A stretch of 64,000 bases of DNA, from the NCBI GenBank assembly GCA_024278975.1, contig JAJRSD010000066.1, positions 23,665 through 87,664 on the forward strand, read 5' to 3'. Origin of the DNA: Bacteroidota bacterium (GTDB lineage: Bacteria; Bacteroidota; Bacteroidia; Bacteroidales; Prolixibacteraceae). Under the pieces are notes generated by a model. That model was not told the DNA's origin, did no database searches, and saw nothing but the letters and a program-made list of their open reading frames with translations. This document shows, piece by piece, positions 38,922 to 48,901 of the stretch (its first letter is position 1; each line of letters opens with the position of its first letter). The translations under genes and the position numbers were made by a program.

Positions 38922-41900
38922 TTTATATTCGTCCCAGCTTTTTATCGTTATATCTTCAATACTATACTTGCAAATTCCATAAATAAATGCACTGGAAACC
39001 CTCGCATTTGTAATTAACGGAATATTATAATCAATTGCATTTCTGCGTATATTATATCCATTTTTCAGCTCACGCGAAGTAAGGTTTTTCGGAATATTAA
39101 TTACCAAATCGATTTTTTTATCCTTTATAAAATCGATTGTATTTGGAGCTTGTTCTTCATCAGGCCAATGAAGCAGCGTATTTTTCACGCCATTATCTCT
39201 GAAAAACTTGTGTGTGCCCGCTGTAGCAAAAATATTAAATCCTTTTTCTCGCAACATTCGTGCGCTGTTTAGTAGCTCTATTTTACCGCGCGAAGGACCG
39301 GATGAAATTAATATGTTTTTCTTTGGGAAATTGTAACCCACCGAAAGCATTGCCTTTAAAATTGCCTCATAATAATTTTCTCCAATACAACCAACTTCTC
39401 CGGTTGACGACATGTCAACTCCCAAAACAGGGTCGGTATTTAGTAGCCGTGCAAACGAGAATTGTGGTGCTTTAACACCAACATAATCCAGCTCGAAAAA
39501 CGATTTGTCGGGTTTCGGAACGTCAATTCCCAACATCACTTTTGTGGCTATTTCAATAAGGTTTAGTTTCATGACCTTCGAAACAAAAGGGAAACTTCGC
39601 GATGCACGCAGGTTACATTCAATAACTTTTATATCGTTGTCTTTTGCCAAAAATTGCATATTAAACGGACCCGTAATTTCCAGTCCTTTTGCAATTTGGC
39701 GGGCAATTTTTTTCACCCTGCGAATTGTTTCAACATATAATTTTTGAGGTGGGAAAACAATTGTTGCATCGCCCGAATGAACTCCGGCAAACTCAACATG
39801 TTCCGAAATTGCGTAGGCAATCATCTCGCCGTTATTGGCAACTGCATCAACTTCAATCTCTTTGGCAAGCTCAATAAATTCGGTAACTACAACCGGATGT
39901 TCTTTGGAAACATTTGCTGCCATTTCCAGAAAATTTTCCAGTTGGTCGGGGTTCGAAACCACATTCATTGCAGCACCCGACAAAACATACGAAGGGCGAA
40001 TTAACAGAGGATAACCAACAATATCAACAAATTTATAAATCTCTTCAAATGTTGAAAGTTTTGCCCAGCGCGGTTGGTCGATTTCTAAATCATCTAAAAG
40101 AGACGAGAATTTTTCGCGGTCTTCGGCGTTATCAATTTTTACTGCGGTGGTTCCGAGTATCGGAACTTTTTGTCCGTCTAATTTCATTGCCAGGTTATTC
40201 GGAATTTGTCCGCCCACCGAAACAATAACTCCGTGCGGATTTTCCAAATCTACAATATCCATAACACGTTCAAACGTCAACTCATCGAAATAAAGCCGGT
40301 CGCATGTATCGTAATCTGTACTAACAGTTTCCGGATTATAGTTAATCATTATCGAACGGTAATTCTCATTTTTAATGGTATTTACCGCATTTACACTACA
40401 CCAGTCGAACTCAACTGAACTACCAATTCTGTACGCCCCCGACCCCAAAACAATTACAGATTTATCATCGTTTAAAAAGTCAATATCGTGTTCAGATCCG
40501 CTGTAAGTCATGTACAAATAGTTAGTCTGCGCCGGATATTCACCCGCCAGCGTATCAATCTGTTTTACGTACGGAATTACTCCTTTTGCTTTCCGGTACT
40601 CACGAACTTTCAATAAATCGTTATTTATGTCGATATTTGCACTATTCAAAACTAATCTTGCAATCTGGAAATCAGAGAATCCTGCCTTTTTCGAAAGTTT
40701 TAACAAACCAACTTCAAGATTATTAAGTTCATTAATCTTTTCCAGTTCATTTTTTATTCTGAATATATTCTTCAGTTTTTGCAGAAACCAGCGGTCGATT
40801 TTTGTTTTTTCGTATATTTTATCAACAGAATAACCTTTGTTAAAAGCTTCGGCAATGGCAAAAAGCCGGCGGTCAGTCGGATTACTAAGTTCTTCGTCAA
40901 TCGCTTCGATAGTAATTTCTTCTTTATTGGCAACAAAACCGTGCATCCCAATTCCAACCATCCGAATACCTTTTTGAATAGCCTCCTCGAAACTACGACC
41001 AATTGCCATAATTTCGCCAACACTTTTCATCGAGCTTCCCAGATTTTTCGAGACACCCACAAATTTGGTTAAATCCCATCGTGGAATTTTAACCACACAA
41101 TAGTCGAGTGCCGGTTCGAAGGCTGCGGTTGTAACTTTTGTAACTGTATTTTTAAGTTGATGTAGTCCGTAACCCAACCCAAGTTTGGCAGCAATAAATG
41201 CCAGCGGGTAACCGGTTGCTTTCGATGCCAGTGCCGACGAACGCGAAAGACGTGCATTTACCTCTATAACACGGTAATCTTCGGAGTGCGGGTCGAGTGC
41301 AAATTGTACATTACACTCGCCAATTACACCAACTCTGCGAATAATTTTTATTGAGATTGCCCGCAGTTTATGATATTCTGAATTTGATAAAGTTTGTGAT
41401 GGAGCGACAACAATGCTCTCGCCTGTATGAATTCCCAGCGGGTCGAAATTTTCCATATTACAAACGGTAATACAGTTGTCGTACTTGTCCCGAACCACTT
41501 CGTATTCAACCTCCTTCCACCCTTTAATCGATTCTTCAACAAGTACTTGAGGTGAATAAGAAAATGCTTTCGAAGCGAGTGCTTCAAGCTCTTTTTCATT
41601 CTCACAGAAGCCACTGCCAAGACCACCCAAAGTGTAAGCAGCACGAATAATTATGGGAAATCCTACCTCTTTTGCTGCATCGCGGGCTTGTGCCATATTA
41701 TTTGCAGCAATACTTTTTGGTGTATAAACATCAATTTCAGATAACATTTTCGAGAAAAAATCGCGGTCTTCAGTTTCTATTATCGATTGAACCGGAGTTC
41801 CAACAACTTCAAGATTATATTTTTCAAGAGCACCTGATTCATATAGGGCAACTCCACAATTTAGTGCAGTTTGTCCGCCAAATGCAAGTAAAATCCCCTG

Positions 41901-42146
41901 TGGTTTTTCCTTTTTAATTACCTCTTCAACAAAATACGGGGTAACCGGAAGAAAATAAATTTTGTCGGCAATATCTTCCGAAGTTTGAATAGTTGCAATA
42001 TTGGGATTTATAAGAACGGTTTCAACACCCTCCTCTTTCAATGCTTTCAATGCCTGCGAACCGGAATAATCGAACTCGCCGGCCTCACCAATTTTTAGTG
42101 CACCCGAGCCGAGGATGATTGCTTTTTTTATGTGTGTATCTATCAT
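38919..42146 (-). CDS. carB: Carbamoyl-phosphate synthase large subunit
   Basis: 1075 aa; KKAIILGSGALKIGEAGEFDYSGSQALKAL, ATP-grasp motifs in both halves, MGS-like C-terminus. Confidence 0.97.
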   Translation of the reverse strand: MIDTHIKKAIILGSGALKIGEAGEFDYSGSQALKALKEEGVETVLINPNIATIQTSEDIADKIYFLPVTPYFVEEVIKKEKPQGILLAFGGQTALNCGVALYESGALEKYNLEVVGTPVQSIIETEDRDFFSKMLSEIDVYTPKSIAANNMAQARDAAKEVGFPIIIRAAYTLGGLGSGFCENEKELEALASKAFSYSPQVLVEESIKGWKEVEYEVVRDKYDNCITVCNMENFDPLGIHTGESIVVAPSQTLSNSEYHKLRAISIKIIRRVGVIGECNVQFALDPHSEDYRVIEVNARLSRSSALASKATGYPLAFIAAKLGLGYGLHQLKNTVTKVTTAAFEPALDYCVVKIPRWDLTKFVGVSKNLGSSMKSVGEIMAIGRSFEEAIQKGIRMVGIGMHGFVANKEEITIEAIDEELSNPTDRRLFAIAEAFNKGYSVDKIYEKTKIDRWFLQKLKNIFRIKNELEKINELNNLEVGLLKLSKKAGFSDFQIARLVLNSANIDINNDLLKVREYRKAKGVIPYVKQIDTLAGEYPAQTNYLYMTYSGSEHDIDFLNDDKSVIVLGSGAYRIGSSVEFDWCSVNAVNTIKNENYRSIMINYNPETVSTDYDTCDRLYFDELTFERVMDIVDLENPHGVIVSVGGQIPNNLAMKLDGQKVPILGTTAVKIDNAEDREKFSSLLDDLEIDQPRWAKLSTFEEIYKFVDIVGYPLLIRPSYVLSGAAMNVVSNPDQLENFLEMAANVSKEHPVVVTEFIELAKEIEVDAVANNGEMIAYAISEHVEFAGVHSGDATIVFPPQKLYVETIRRVKKIARQIAKGLEITGPFNMQFLAKDNDIKVIECNLRASRSFPFVSKVMKLNLIEIATKVMLGIDVPKPDKSFFELDYVGVKAPQFSFARLLNTDPVLGVDMSSTGEVGCIGENYYEAILKAMLSVGYNFPKKNILISSGPSRGKIELLNSARMLREKGFNIFATAGTHKFFRDNGVKNTLLHWPDEEQAPNTIDFIKDKKIDLVINIPKNLTSRELKNGYNIRRNAIDYNIPLITNARVSSAFIYGICKYSIEDITIKSWDEYK

Positions 42147-42150
42147 TATT

Positions 42151-43230
42151 CTATTTTTTACTCTCTTCTATACTTTTAATAAAATCATCAAACAAAAACT
42201 CGGTATCGGTTGGTCCGCTCGAAGCTTCCGGATGAAACTGCGTAGAGAAAAATGGCTTTATTTTATGCTTAATTCCTTCGTTTGTATTGTCGTTTACATT
42301 GGTGAAAAGCGACTGCCAGTCTTCTGGCAATGTTTCTGTTTTAACAGCATAACCGTGGTTTTGCGAAGTGATATAACACTTATTCGAACCATCTAATAGT
42401 ACAGGTTGATTATGACTGCGATGCCCATATTTTAATTTGTAAGTTTCGGCTCCAACAGCGCGAGCCAACAATTGATTACCAAGGCAAATTCCCATAATCG
42501 GAACCTCTTCGTCAATTACCGATTTAACATGTTCAACAGTTTCTGTACACATTGCCGGGTCGCCCGGACCGTTTGAAATAAACACACCGTCGTACTCTTC
42601 GTTTGTAAAATCGTAATCCCACGGAACTCGAATAACTGTTGCATTTCTATCTAACAAACAGCGAATTATATTATTTTTTACACCGCAATCAATCAGTACA
42701 ACTTTATGTTCTCCATCTCCATAAACTTCTTTGTTGTCGCAACTTACACGTGCAACAAGATTCTCTCTGTTTGGGTCGTAAAACTCAATCTCATCTTCAA
42801 ATTCAATTTTGCCAAGCATTGAACCTTTTTCACGTAAAATTTTTGTTAAGGCTCGTGTGTCGATATCAAATAACCCGGGAACATCATATTCTTTTAACCA
42901 GTCGGATAAACTTTTCTGTGCATTCCAGTGGCTGAATTCAAACGAGTAATCAGATATAATCAAACCGCTTATATGTAATTTATTCGATTCGTAATATTTA
43001 TGAATACCATTTTCCTCTGTATTAAAAGGTACACCATAATTTCCAATCATCGGGTATGTCGAAACTAAAATCTGACCAGTGTATGATGGGTCGGTTAAAC
43101 TCTCGGGATACCCTGTCATTGCCGTGTAGAACACAATTTCGCCTGCTGCTGAACTTTCACTTCCAAACGATTTTCCCATAAAAATGGTACCGTCTTCGAG
43201 TGTAAGTTTTGCCTGTTTTACTTTTAACAT
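42151..43230 (-). CDS. carA: Carbamoyl-phosphate synthase small subunit
   Basis: LTLEDGTIFMGKSFG...VFISNGPGDPAMC...GICLGNQLLARA...TQFHPEA. Confidence 0.97.
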   Translation of the reverse strand: MLKVKQAKLTLEDGTIFMGKSFGSESSAAGEIVFYTAMTGYPESLTDPSYTGQILVSTYPMIGNYGVPFNTEENGIHKYYESNKLHISGLIISDYSFEFSHWNAQKSLSDWLKEYDVPGLFDIDTRALTKILREKGSMLGKIEFEDEIEFYDPNRENLVARVSCDNKEVYGDGEHKVVLIDCGVKNNIIRCLLDRNATVIRVPWDYDFTNEEYDGVFISNGPGDPAMCTETVEHVKSVIDEEVPIMGICLGNQLLARAVGAETYKLKYGHRSHNQPVLLDGSNKCYITSQNHGYAVKTETLPEDWQSLFTNVNDNTNEGIKHKIKPFFSTQFHPEASSGPTDTEFLFDDFIKSIEESKK

Positions 43231-43413
43231 ATTTTGTATTTATATTAAAAAAAAGCGCTTGTACTAAATAAATAGTTCAAACGCATTTCTTGTAATCTTT
43301 TCTATTATTAAATAAGTATTCTCTCTCATCGAAAATTGTATGATAATTTTAAAATCATATTCACTGCAAAAATAGAAATATTTCTTAAACTTTTGCTTGT
43401 TGTTTAAATAAAA

Positions 43414-43448
43414 TGTATAAATTTGCATTAGATATGAATAATTATACA
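43414..43448. promoter_or_regulatory. Candidate promoter and tandem ARG-box-like operators upstream of argR
   Basis: TGTATAAATTTGCAT (43414-43428) and TATGAATAATTATACA (43433-43448); TAAATTTG (43418-43425) fits TAnnTTTG. Confidence 0.5.
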
Positions 43449-43450
43449 CA

Positions 43451-43930
43451 ATGAAGAATCGTGTACAGAGGCAACTTGAGATTAGGAAGATTATTTTGAA
43501 TGGCGATGTTCGCAATCAGGATGAGCTTTTAGTTAAATTAAAGCAAAATGGATTTGATTTAACTCAGGCTACTTTGTCGCGCGACTTGAAAGCGTTGCAA
43601 GTTTCACGAGTTCCGCATCCTGTAAAAGGAAATGTTTATTCAATATCTGCAAGCAGTAAAAAGGAACAATCTGTTCAGCAAAATAAAATTAATTATCTCG
43701 CTGATGGATTTAAAGATTTGCAGTTTTCGGGGAATCTGGCGGTTTTAAAAACGATGCCCGGATATGCAAGCAGCATTGCAGCGGTTATCGATTTAGCGAG
43801 TCCGTGGGAAATAATTGGAACAATTGCAGGCGACGACACCATTTTATTAATACAACGTGAAGGTATTTCGAAAGCAGATTTAATTAATGCACTCTTTCTG
43901 ATAATGCCGGGATTAAAAGATAAAATATAG
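43451..43930 (+). CDS. argR: Arginine repressor
   Basis: QATLSRDLKALQVSRVPH HTH and C-terminal ...GTIAGDDTILLIQRE. Confidence 0.94.
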   Translation: MKNRVQRQLEIRKIILNGDVRNQDELLVKLKQNGFDLTQATLSRDLKALQVSRVPHPVKGNVYSISASSKKEQSVQQNKINYLADGFKDLQFSGNLAVLKTMPGYASSIAAVIDLASPWEIIGTIAGDDTILLIQREGISKADLINALFLIMPGLKDKI

Positions 43931-43939
43931 TTTTTTTAA

Positions 43940-44602
43940 ATGAAGAGTTTGAAGAATATAGATATTGAGATTGCTTCTGAAAAGCATCTGAAATATATTG
44001 ACGATATAAATAATGCCATCGAAATTGCATCGAAACAGCGGGGGACAGGTATTGCAAAACGTTCGTTCGAATATCTTTCGGAAAAGATAAAAGGGGGGAA
44101 AGCAATTATTGCGCTTGGTGACGACAAATTTGCCGGCTTTTGTTACATAGAATCATGGGAAGGTAAAAAATTTGTTGCTAACTCAGGATTAATTGTTACC
44201 GAAGAATACAGAGGAATTGGGCTGGCAAAAGAGATTAAAAAGAAGGCATTTAATTTGTCGCGGGAAAGGTATCCAAATTCGAAAATATTTGGTTTAACAA
44301 CGGGGTTGGCAGTGATGAAAATTAATCATGAGCTGGGATACCGACCGGTAACCTTTTCGGAATTAACAGATGACGATATGTTTTGGGAAGGGTGTAAGAG
44401 CTGTGTAAACCAGGATATTCTTTTACGAACCGGCAGAACAAAGTGTCTTTGCACGGGTATGTTGTATAATCCTGAATGGGAAAAACCAACTTATAAAAAT
44501 GGAAATGGAATCAGGAAACGAAGTCTTTTGGAAAATATCCAAAAACTAAATCCTGTTAGCAGCAAAAAAAGAAGGAGTTTTTTTAGTTTCAAAAAAAAGT
44601 AA
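43940..44602 (+). CDS. GNAT N-acyltransferase, candidate N-acetyl/N-succinylglutamate synthase
   Basis: GNAT core LIVTEEYRGIGLAKEIKKKAF; C-terminal Cys-rich CKSCVNQDILLRTGRTKCLCTGMLYNP; located between argR and argG. Confidence 0.82.
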   Translation: MKSLKNIDIEIASEKHLKYIDDINNAIEIASKQRGTGIAKRSFEYLSEKIKGGKAIIALGDDKFAGFCYIESWEGKKFVANSGLIVTEEYRGIGLAKEIKKKAFNLSRERYPNSKIFGLTTGLAVMKINHELGYRPVTFSELTDDDMFWEGCKSCVNQDILLRTGRTKCLCTGMLYNPEWEKPTYKNGNGIRKRSLLENIQKLNPVSSKKRRSFFSFKKK

Positions 44603-44720
44603 TTAAAGAGTGGTTTTGCATTGAGTTAATGATTTTTAAATTAATGAAATCAAACAGCAAAATGAATAGTTTTAGAATTAAACTTGGTGTGATACCCGCT
44701 CTTTATTAAAATATTAAATT

Positions 44721-45914
44721 ATGAGTAAAAAATTAGTTTTGGCATTTAGCGGAGGTTTGGATACTTCGTTTGCTGTAAAATATTTAAAAGAGGAGAAAGG
44801 TTTCGAAGTTTACACTGCCATCGCAAATACCGGTGGATTTTCAGATGATGAGTTAAAAGCCATCGAAGAGCGGGCATATAAATTGGGTGCAAAAAAGCAT
44901 GTTACTTTAGATGTTACCGAAGAGTACTATCAGAAAAGTATTCGATACATGGTTTATGGTAATATTCTGCGTAATAATACTTATCCTATTTCGGTGAGTT
45001 CGGAGCGTGTTTTTCAGGCAATTGCAACAATTAACTATGCAAAAGAAATTGGAGCAGGTTACATTGCACACGGAAGTACTGCCGCAGGAAACGACCAGAT
45101 TCGGTTCGACCTTACTTTTCAGGTTCTTGCACCCGAAATTGAAATTATTACCCCAACCCGCGACATGCTTTTAAGTCGCCAGGATGAAATTGATTATCTG
45201 AAAAAATATGGATTCGAAGCTGATTTTTCAAAGATGGAATATTCAATTAATCAGGGTTTATGGGGAACAAGTGTTGGCGGAAAAGAGACACTAACATCGA
45301 GTAAAAACCTACCGGAAGAAGCATATCCAAGTCAGTTGGAAACAACCGAAGAGAAAGTTATTGAACTGGGTTTTGAAAAGGGCGAGTTAATTTCTCTCGA
45401 TGGAGAGTTTTATGAAAGTGGACCGGAAATAATACGCGAGCTAGAACAAATTGCATCGAAATATGCAATCGGTCGCGACACACATGTTGGCGACACAATT
45501 ATTGGAATTAAAGGGCGTGTCGGTTTCGAAGCCGCTGCACCATTAATCACAATTAAAGCACATCATTTATTAGAAAAACATACTCTTACAAAATGGCAAA
45601 GCTATTGGAAAGAGCAGTTGGCAAACTGGTACGGAATGTTTTTGCACGAGGCAATGTATCAGGAACCGGTGATGCGAAACATAGAGACTTTCCTCGAATC
45701 AACTCAGGAAAATGTTACCGGAAAAGTAATCGTTAAACTAAAACCTTACCATTTCGAGTTGGTTGGAATTGAATCGGAACACGATTTAATGAATGCCGGT
45801 TTTGGCGAATACGGCGAAACGGTAACCGCCTGGACTGCCGACGATATTAAGGGGTTTACAAAAATTATGGCGAACTCTTTAAAAATTTACAACAAGGTAA
45901 ATAAGGGGATATAG
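44721..45914 (+). CDS. argG: Argininosuccinate synthase
   Basis: KLVLAFSGGLDTSFAVKYL; HGSTAAGNDQIRFD. Confidence 0.96.
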   Translation: MSKKLVLAFSGGLDTSFAVKYLKEEKGFEVYTAIANTGGFSDDELKAIEERAYKLGAKKHVTLDVTEEYYQKSIRYMVYGNILRNNTYPISVSSERVFQAIATINYAKEIGAGYIAHGSTAAGNDQIRFDLTFQVLAPEIEIITPTRDMLLSRQDEIDYLKKYGFEADFSKMEYSINQGLWGTSVGGKETLTSSKNLPEEAYPSQLETTEEKVIELGFEKGELISLDGEFYESGPEIIRELEQIASKYAIGRDTHVGDTIIGIKGRVGFEAAAPLITIKAHHLLEKHTLTKWQSYWKEQLANWYGMFLHEAMYQEPVMRNIETFLESTQENVTGKVIVKLKPYHFELVGIESEHDLMNAGFGEYGETVTAWTADDIKGFTKIMANSLKIYNKVNKGI

Positions 45915-45916
45915 GA

Positions 45917-46885
45917 ATGGTAAAAACAGGAATTATAGGAGGGGCAGGATACACGGCAGGGGAATTATTAAGAATATTAATTAATCATCCCGAAGCTGAA
46001 ATTGGCTTTGTTCAGAGCTCAAGCAACGCCGGAAATTTAATTTCTGATGTTCATGTTGATTTATTGGGCGAAACAGATTTACAGTTTACTGCCGAAATGC
46101 CTTTCGCAACGGTTGATGTAATTTACCTCTGCATGGGGCACGGAAAATCGAAGGAGTTTATTGAAAAAAACGAACTGCCCGAGTCGCTAAAAATTATCGA
46201 TTTAAGCCACGATTTCAGATTGAAAAGAGCCGGTAACGATTTTGTTTACGGTTTGCCGGAGTTAAATAGGGACGAAATAAAAACAGCAAATAAAATTGCA
46301 AATCCCGGTTGTTTTGCAACTGGTATTCAACTTGCAATTTTACCACTGGCAGCTAATAATTTAATTGTTAACGAAGTTCATGTTCAGGCAATTACCGGGT
46401 CAACCGGAGCTGGACAAAACCCAACTTCCACATCGCATTTTAGCTGGCGAAACAGTAATGTTTCGGCTTACAAAGTTTTTCAGCATCAGCACGAAGGCGA
46501 AATTATACAGAGCTTAAAACAGTTGCAACCGGAGTTCGATAATGATTTCAACTTTGTACCAATTCGCGGAAATCATACACGGGGTATTTTCACCTCGTTT
46601 TACACAGAGTTTGACGGAACTGTTGAAGAGGCAAAAAAGATTTACGAAACCTATTATTCCGACCATCCTTTTGTTTTTGTTGTTGAAAAAAATCCGGCAC
46701 TCAAACAAATTGTAAACACAAATAAAACGGTACTCTATTTAGAGAAACATAAAAACAAACTAATTGTCATTAGTTTAATCGACAATCTGGTAAAAGGTGC
46801 ATCCGGGCAGGCAGTTCAAAATATGAACTTAATGTTTGGACTAAACGAAAAAACCGGACTGAATTTAAAACCGGTGGCATTTTAA
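45917..46885 (+). CDS. argC: N-acetyl(succinyl)-gamma-glutamyl-phosphate reductase
   Basis: VKTGIIGGAGYTAGELLRILINHPEAEI; NPGCFATGIQLAILPL. Confidence 0.96.
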   Translation: MVKTGIIGGAGYTAGELLRILINHPEAEIGFVQSSSNAGNLISDVHVDLLGETDLQFTAEMPFATVDVIYLCMGHGKSKEFIEKNELPESLKIIDLSHDFRLKRAGNDFVYGLPELNRDEIKTANKIANPGCFATGIQLAILPLAANNLIVNEVHVQAITGSTGAGQNPTSTSHFSWRNSNVSAYKVFQHQHEGEIIQSLKQLQPEFDNDFNFVPIRGNHTRGIFTSFYTEFDGTVEEAKKIYETYYSDHPFVFVVEKNPALKQIVNTNKTVLYLEKHKNKLIVISLIDNLVKGASGQAVQNMNLMFGLNEKTGLNLKPVAF

Positions 46886-46891
46886 TAAATT

Positions 46892-48028
46892 ATGAAACTA
46901 TTCGACGTATATCCACTTTTCAATATAACTCCCGTAAAAGCCAGCGGCTGCAATGTCTGGGATGCCGATGGCAAAAAATATCTCGATTTATACGGGGGAC
47001 ACGCGGTAATCTCAATTGGTCACAGTCACCCGCATTATGTAGAAAAAATAGCAAAGCAACTTTCGGAGATTGGATTTTATTCCAATTCAATTCAAAACCC
47101 GTTGCAAACAGAGTTGGCGCAAAAACTTGGTATAATCTCGGGCTGCCCCGATTATCAGCTTTTTCTTTGCAATTCGGGTGCCGAAGCCAACGAAAATGCA
47201 ATAAAACTGGCATCGTTTGTTACCGGCAAAAAGAAAATTATCAGCTACAAAAAAGGTTTTCACGGGCGTACATCGGTGGCGGTAGCAATTACCGACAATC
47301 CCAAAATTATTGCACCGGTTAACGAAACCGATAATGCAATAATACTACCGTTTAACGACATTGCCGCTACCGAAAAAGCTTTACAGAATGGTGATGTTGC
47401 AGCAATTATTGTGGAAGGAATTCAGGGAATTGGCGGAATTAATATTCCTGAAAAAGGGTTTTTGGATAAGCTGAAAAAGCTGACTGAAAAATATGATTCT
47501 CTTTTAATTTTAGACGAAATTCAATCGGGTTACGGACGGAGCGGGAAGTTTTTTGCATTTCAGTATTCCAATGTTCAACCCGATTTAATTACCGTTGCAA
47601 AAGGTATGGGAAACGGTTTTCCCATTGGTGGAGTTTTAATTAAACCTGAAATTAAGCCCTGGTACGGAATGTTAGGGACAACTTTTGGCGGGAATCATTT
47701 AGCTTGTGCTGCCGGAATTGCAGTTCTCGATGTTATTCAGCAAGAAAAACTGGTGGAAAACTCGGAGAAAGTCGGGAACTATTTAATGGAGAAACTGGCA
47801 GAAATTAGTTCGGAATACGAAATTCGGGGAAAAGGTTTAATGATTGGACTTGAATTTAAATTTCCGATAAAAGAACTTCGTCAAAAACTGTTATTCGATT
47901 TTGGTATTTTCACCGGAGTTTCGGGACAAAATATAATAAGGTTGCTGCCACCACTGAATTTAACAATCAGCGAAGCCAACCAGTTTTTAACTGCTTTTAA
48001 AGAGGTTTTGGTTGAGTTTTCGGCATAA
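46892..48028 (+). CDS. argD: Acetyl/succinylornithine aminotransferase
   Basis: GGHAVISIGHSHPHYV; ILDEIQSGYGRSGKFFAFQ; VAKGMGNGFPIGGVL. Confidence 0.95.
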   Translation: MKLFDVYPLFNITPVKASGCNVWDADGKKYLDLYGGHAVISIGHSHPHYVEKIAKQLSEIGFYSNSIQNPLQTELAQKLGIISGCPDYQLFLCNSGAEANENAIKLASFVTGKKKIISYKKGFHGRTSVAVAITDNPKIIAPVNETDNAIILPFNDIAATEKALQNGDVAAIIVEGIQGIGGINIPEKGFLDKLKKLTEKYDSLLILDEIQSGYGRSGKFFAFQYSNVQPDLITVAKGMGNGFPIGGVLIKPEIKPWYGMLGTTFGGNHLACAAGIAVLDVIQQEKLVENSEKVGNYLMEKLAEISSEYEIRGKGLMIGLEFKFPIKELRQKLLFDFGIFTGVSGQNIIRLLPPLNLTISEANQFLTAFKEVLVEFSA

Positions 48029-48032
48029 ATGT

Positions 48033-48192
48033 ATTAAAGGCTAAAGCCAAAGAATTTTGGAATAGTAATTTACACCAAGCTAAAGCATGGTGTAAAAAAC
48101 AAAAGGGAATATGAATATTTGTTGATTTTATTTTGCACCGTCCTTTAGGGTGGTGATTATAAAGAATACAAAACTCGGCTTTAGCCGTTAAT
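48033..48192 (+). repeat. RAYT-associated palindromic repeat, copy 1 (~160 bp)
   Basis: ATTAAAGGCTAAAGCC...CACCAAGCTAAAGCATGGTG...CACCGTCCTTTAGGGTGGTG...CGGCTTTAGCCGTTAAT. Confidence 0.85.
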
Positions 48193-48201
48193 CTTGAGAA
48201 T

Positions 48202-48636
48202 ATGTCTTATGTAAAAATATGGATACACGCAGTTTGGACTGTAAAAAACAGAATGCCATTATTGAATCATGATGCAAGAGAAAATTTATTTACACATATT
48301 CATAACAATGCTTTGGAAAAAGAGATTTTAATGGAAGTTGTTGGAGGGCATAATAATCACGTGCATTGTCTTTTTCGACTGAAAAATAATCAGACAATTG
48401 AAAATGTAATGCAACTTATTAAAGGTGAGTCTTCTTTTTGGTTCAATAAAAATAATCTGAGTCAGAATAAATTAAACTGGCAAAAAGAGTATTTTGCAGT
48501 TAGTGTCAGTGAGTCAAAAGTTGATGTTGTAAAGAAATACATTCAAAATCAGGAAGAACATCATCGTAAGAAAACTTGGGACGAGGAGTATACTGAATTC
48601 ATTACAAAGTATGGTTTTAAGGTTATTAAAGGCTAA
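48202..48636 (+). mobile_element. IS200-like / REP-associated tyrosine transposase (Y1_Tnp, RAYT)
   Basis: 144 aa; HNNHVHCLF HUH motif; KYIQNQEEHHRKKTWDEEY catalytic-Tyr region; flanked by palindromic repeats. Confidence 0.92.
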
Positions 48637-48776
48637 AGCCGAAGAACTTTGCAATAGTAATTATCACCAAGCTAAAGCATGGTGTAAAAAAAAGGAAAAT
48701 TTAATGAAATAATATTTTGCACCGTCCTTTAGGGCGGTGATTACAGGGAATTCAAAACCCGGCTTTAGCCGTTAAT
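48625..48776 (+). repeat. RAYT-associated palindromic repeat, copy 2 (~152 bp)
   Basis: Same four-hairpin order as copy 1; its left end encodes the last codons and stop of the transposase. Confidence 0.85.
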
Positions 48777-48901
48777 TTGGAAGTAACAAGAGGAAATAAA
48801 ATTTAGAGTTATGAAACGAGTATGGCAAAATTTGGCACACAGGTGGATGATTATAGGCGAGATACATGTGTTGCCGTTAAAAATAAAAAAATTATAAACT
48901 C

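Noticed and set aside
48811-48897. 28-aa ORF MKRVWQNLAHRWMIIGEIHVLPLKIKKL before proC
   Set aside because: Very short, no hairpin/terminator or codon pattern suggesting a proline leader (contains a single Pro).
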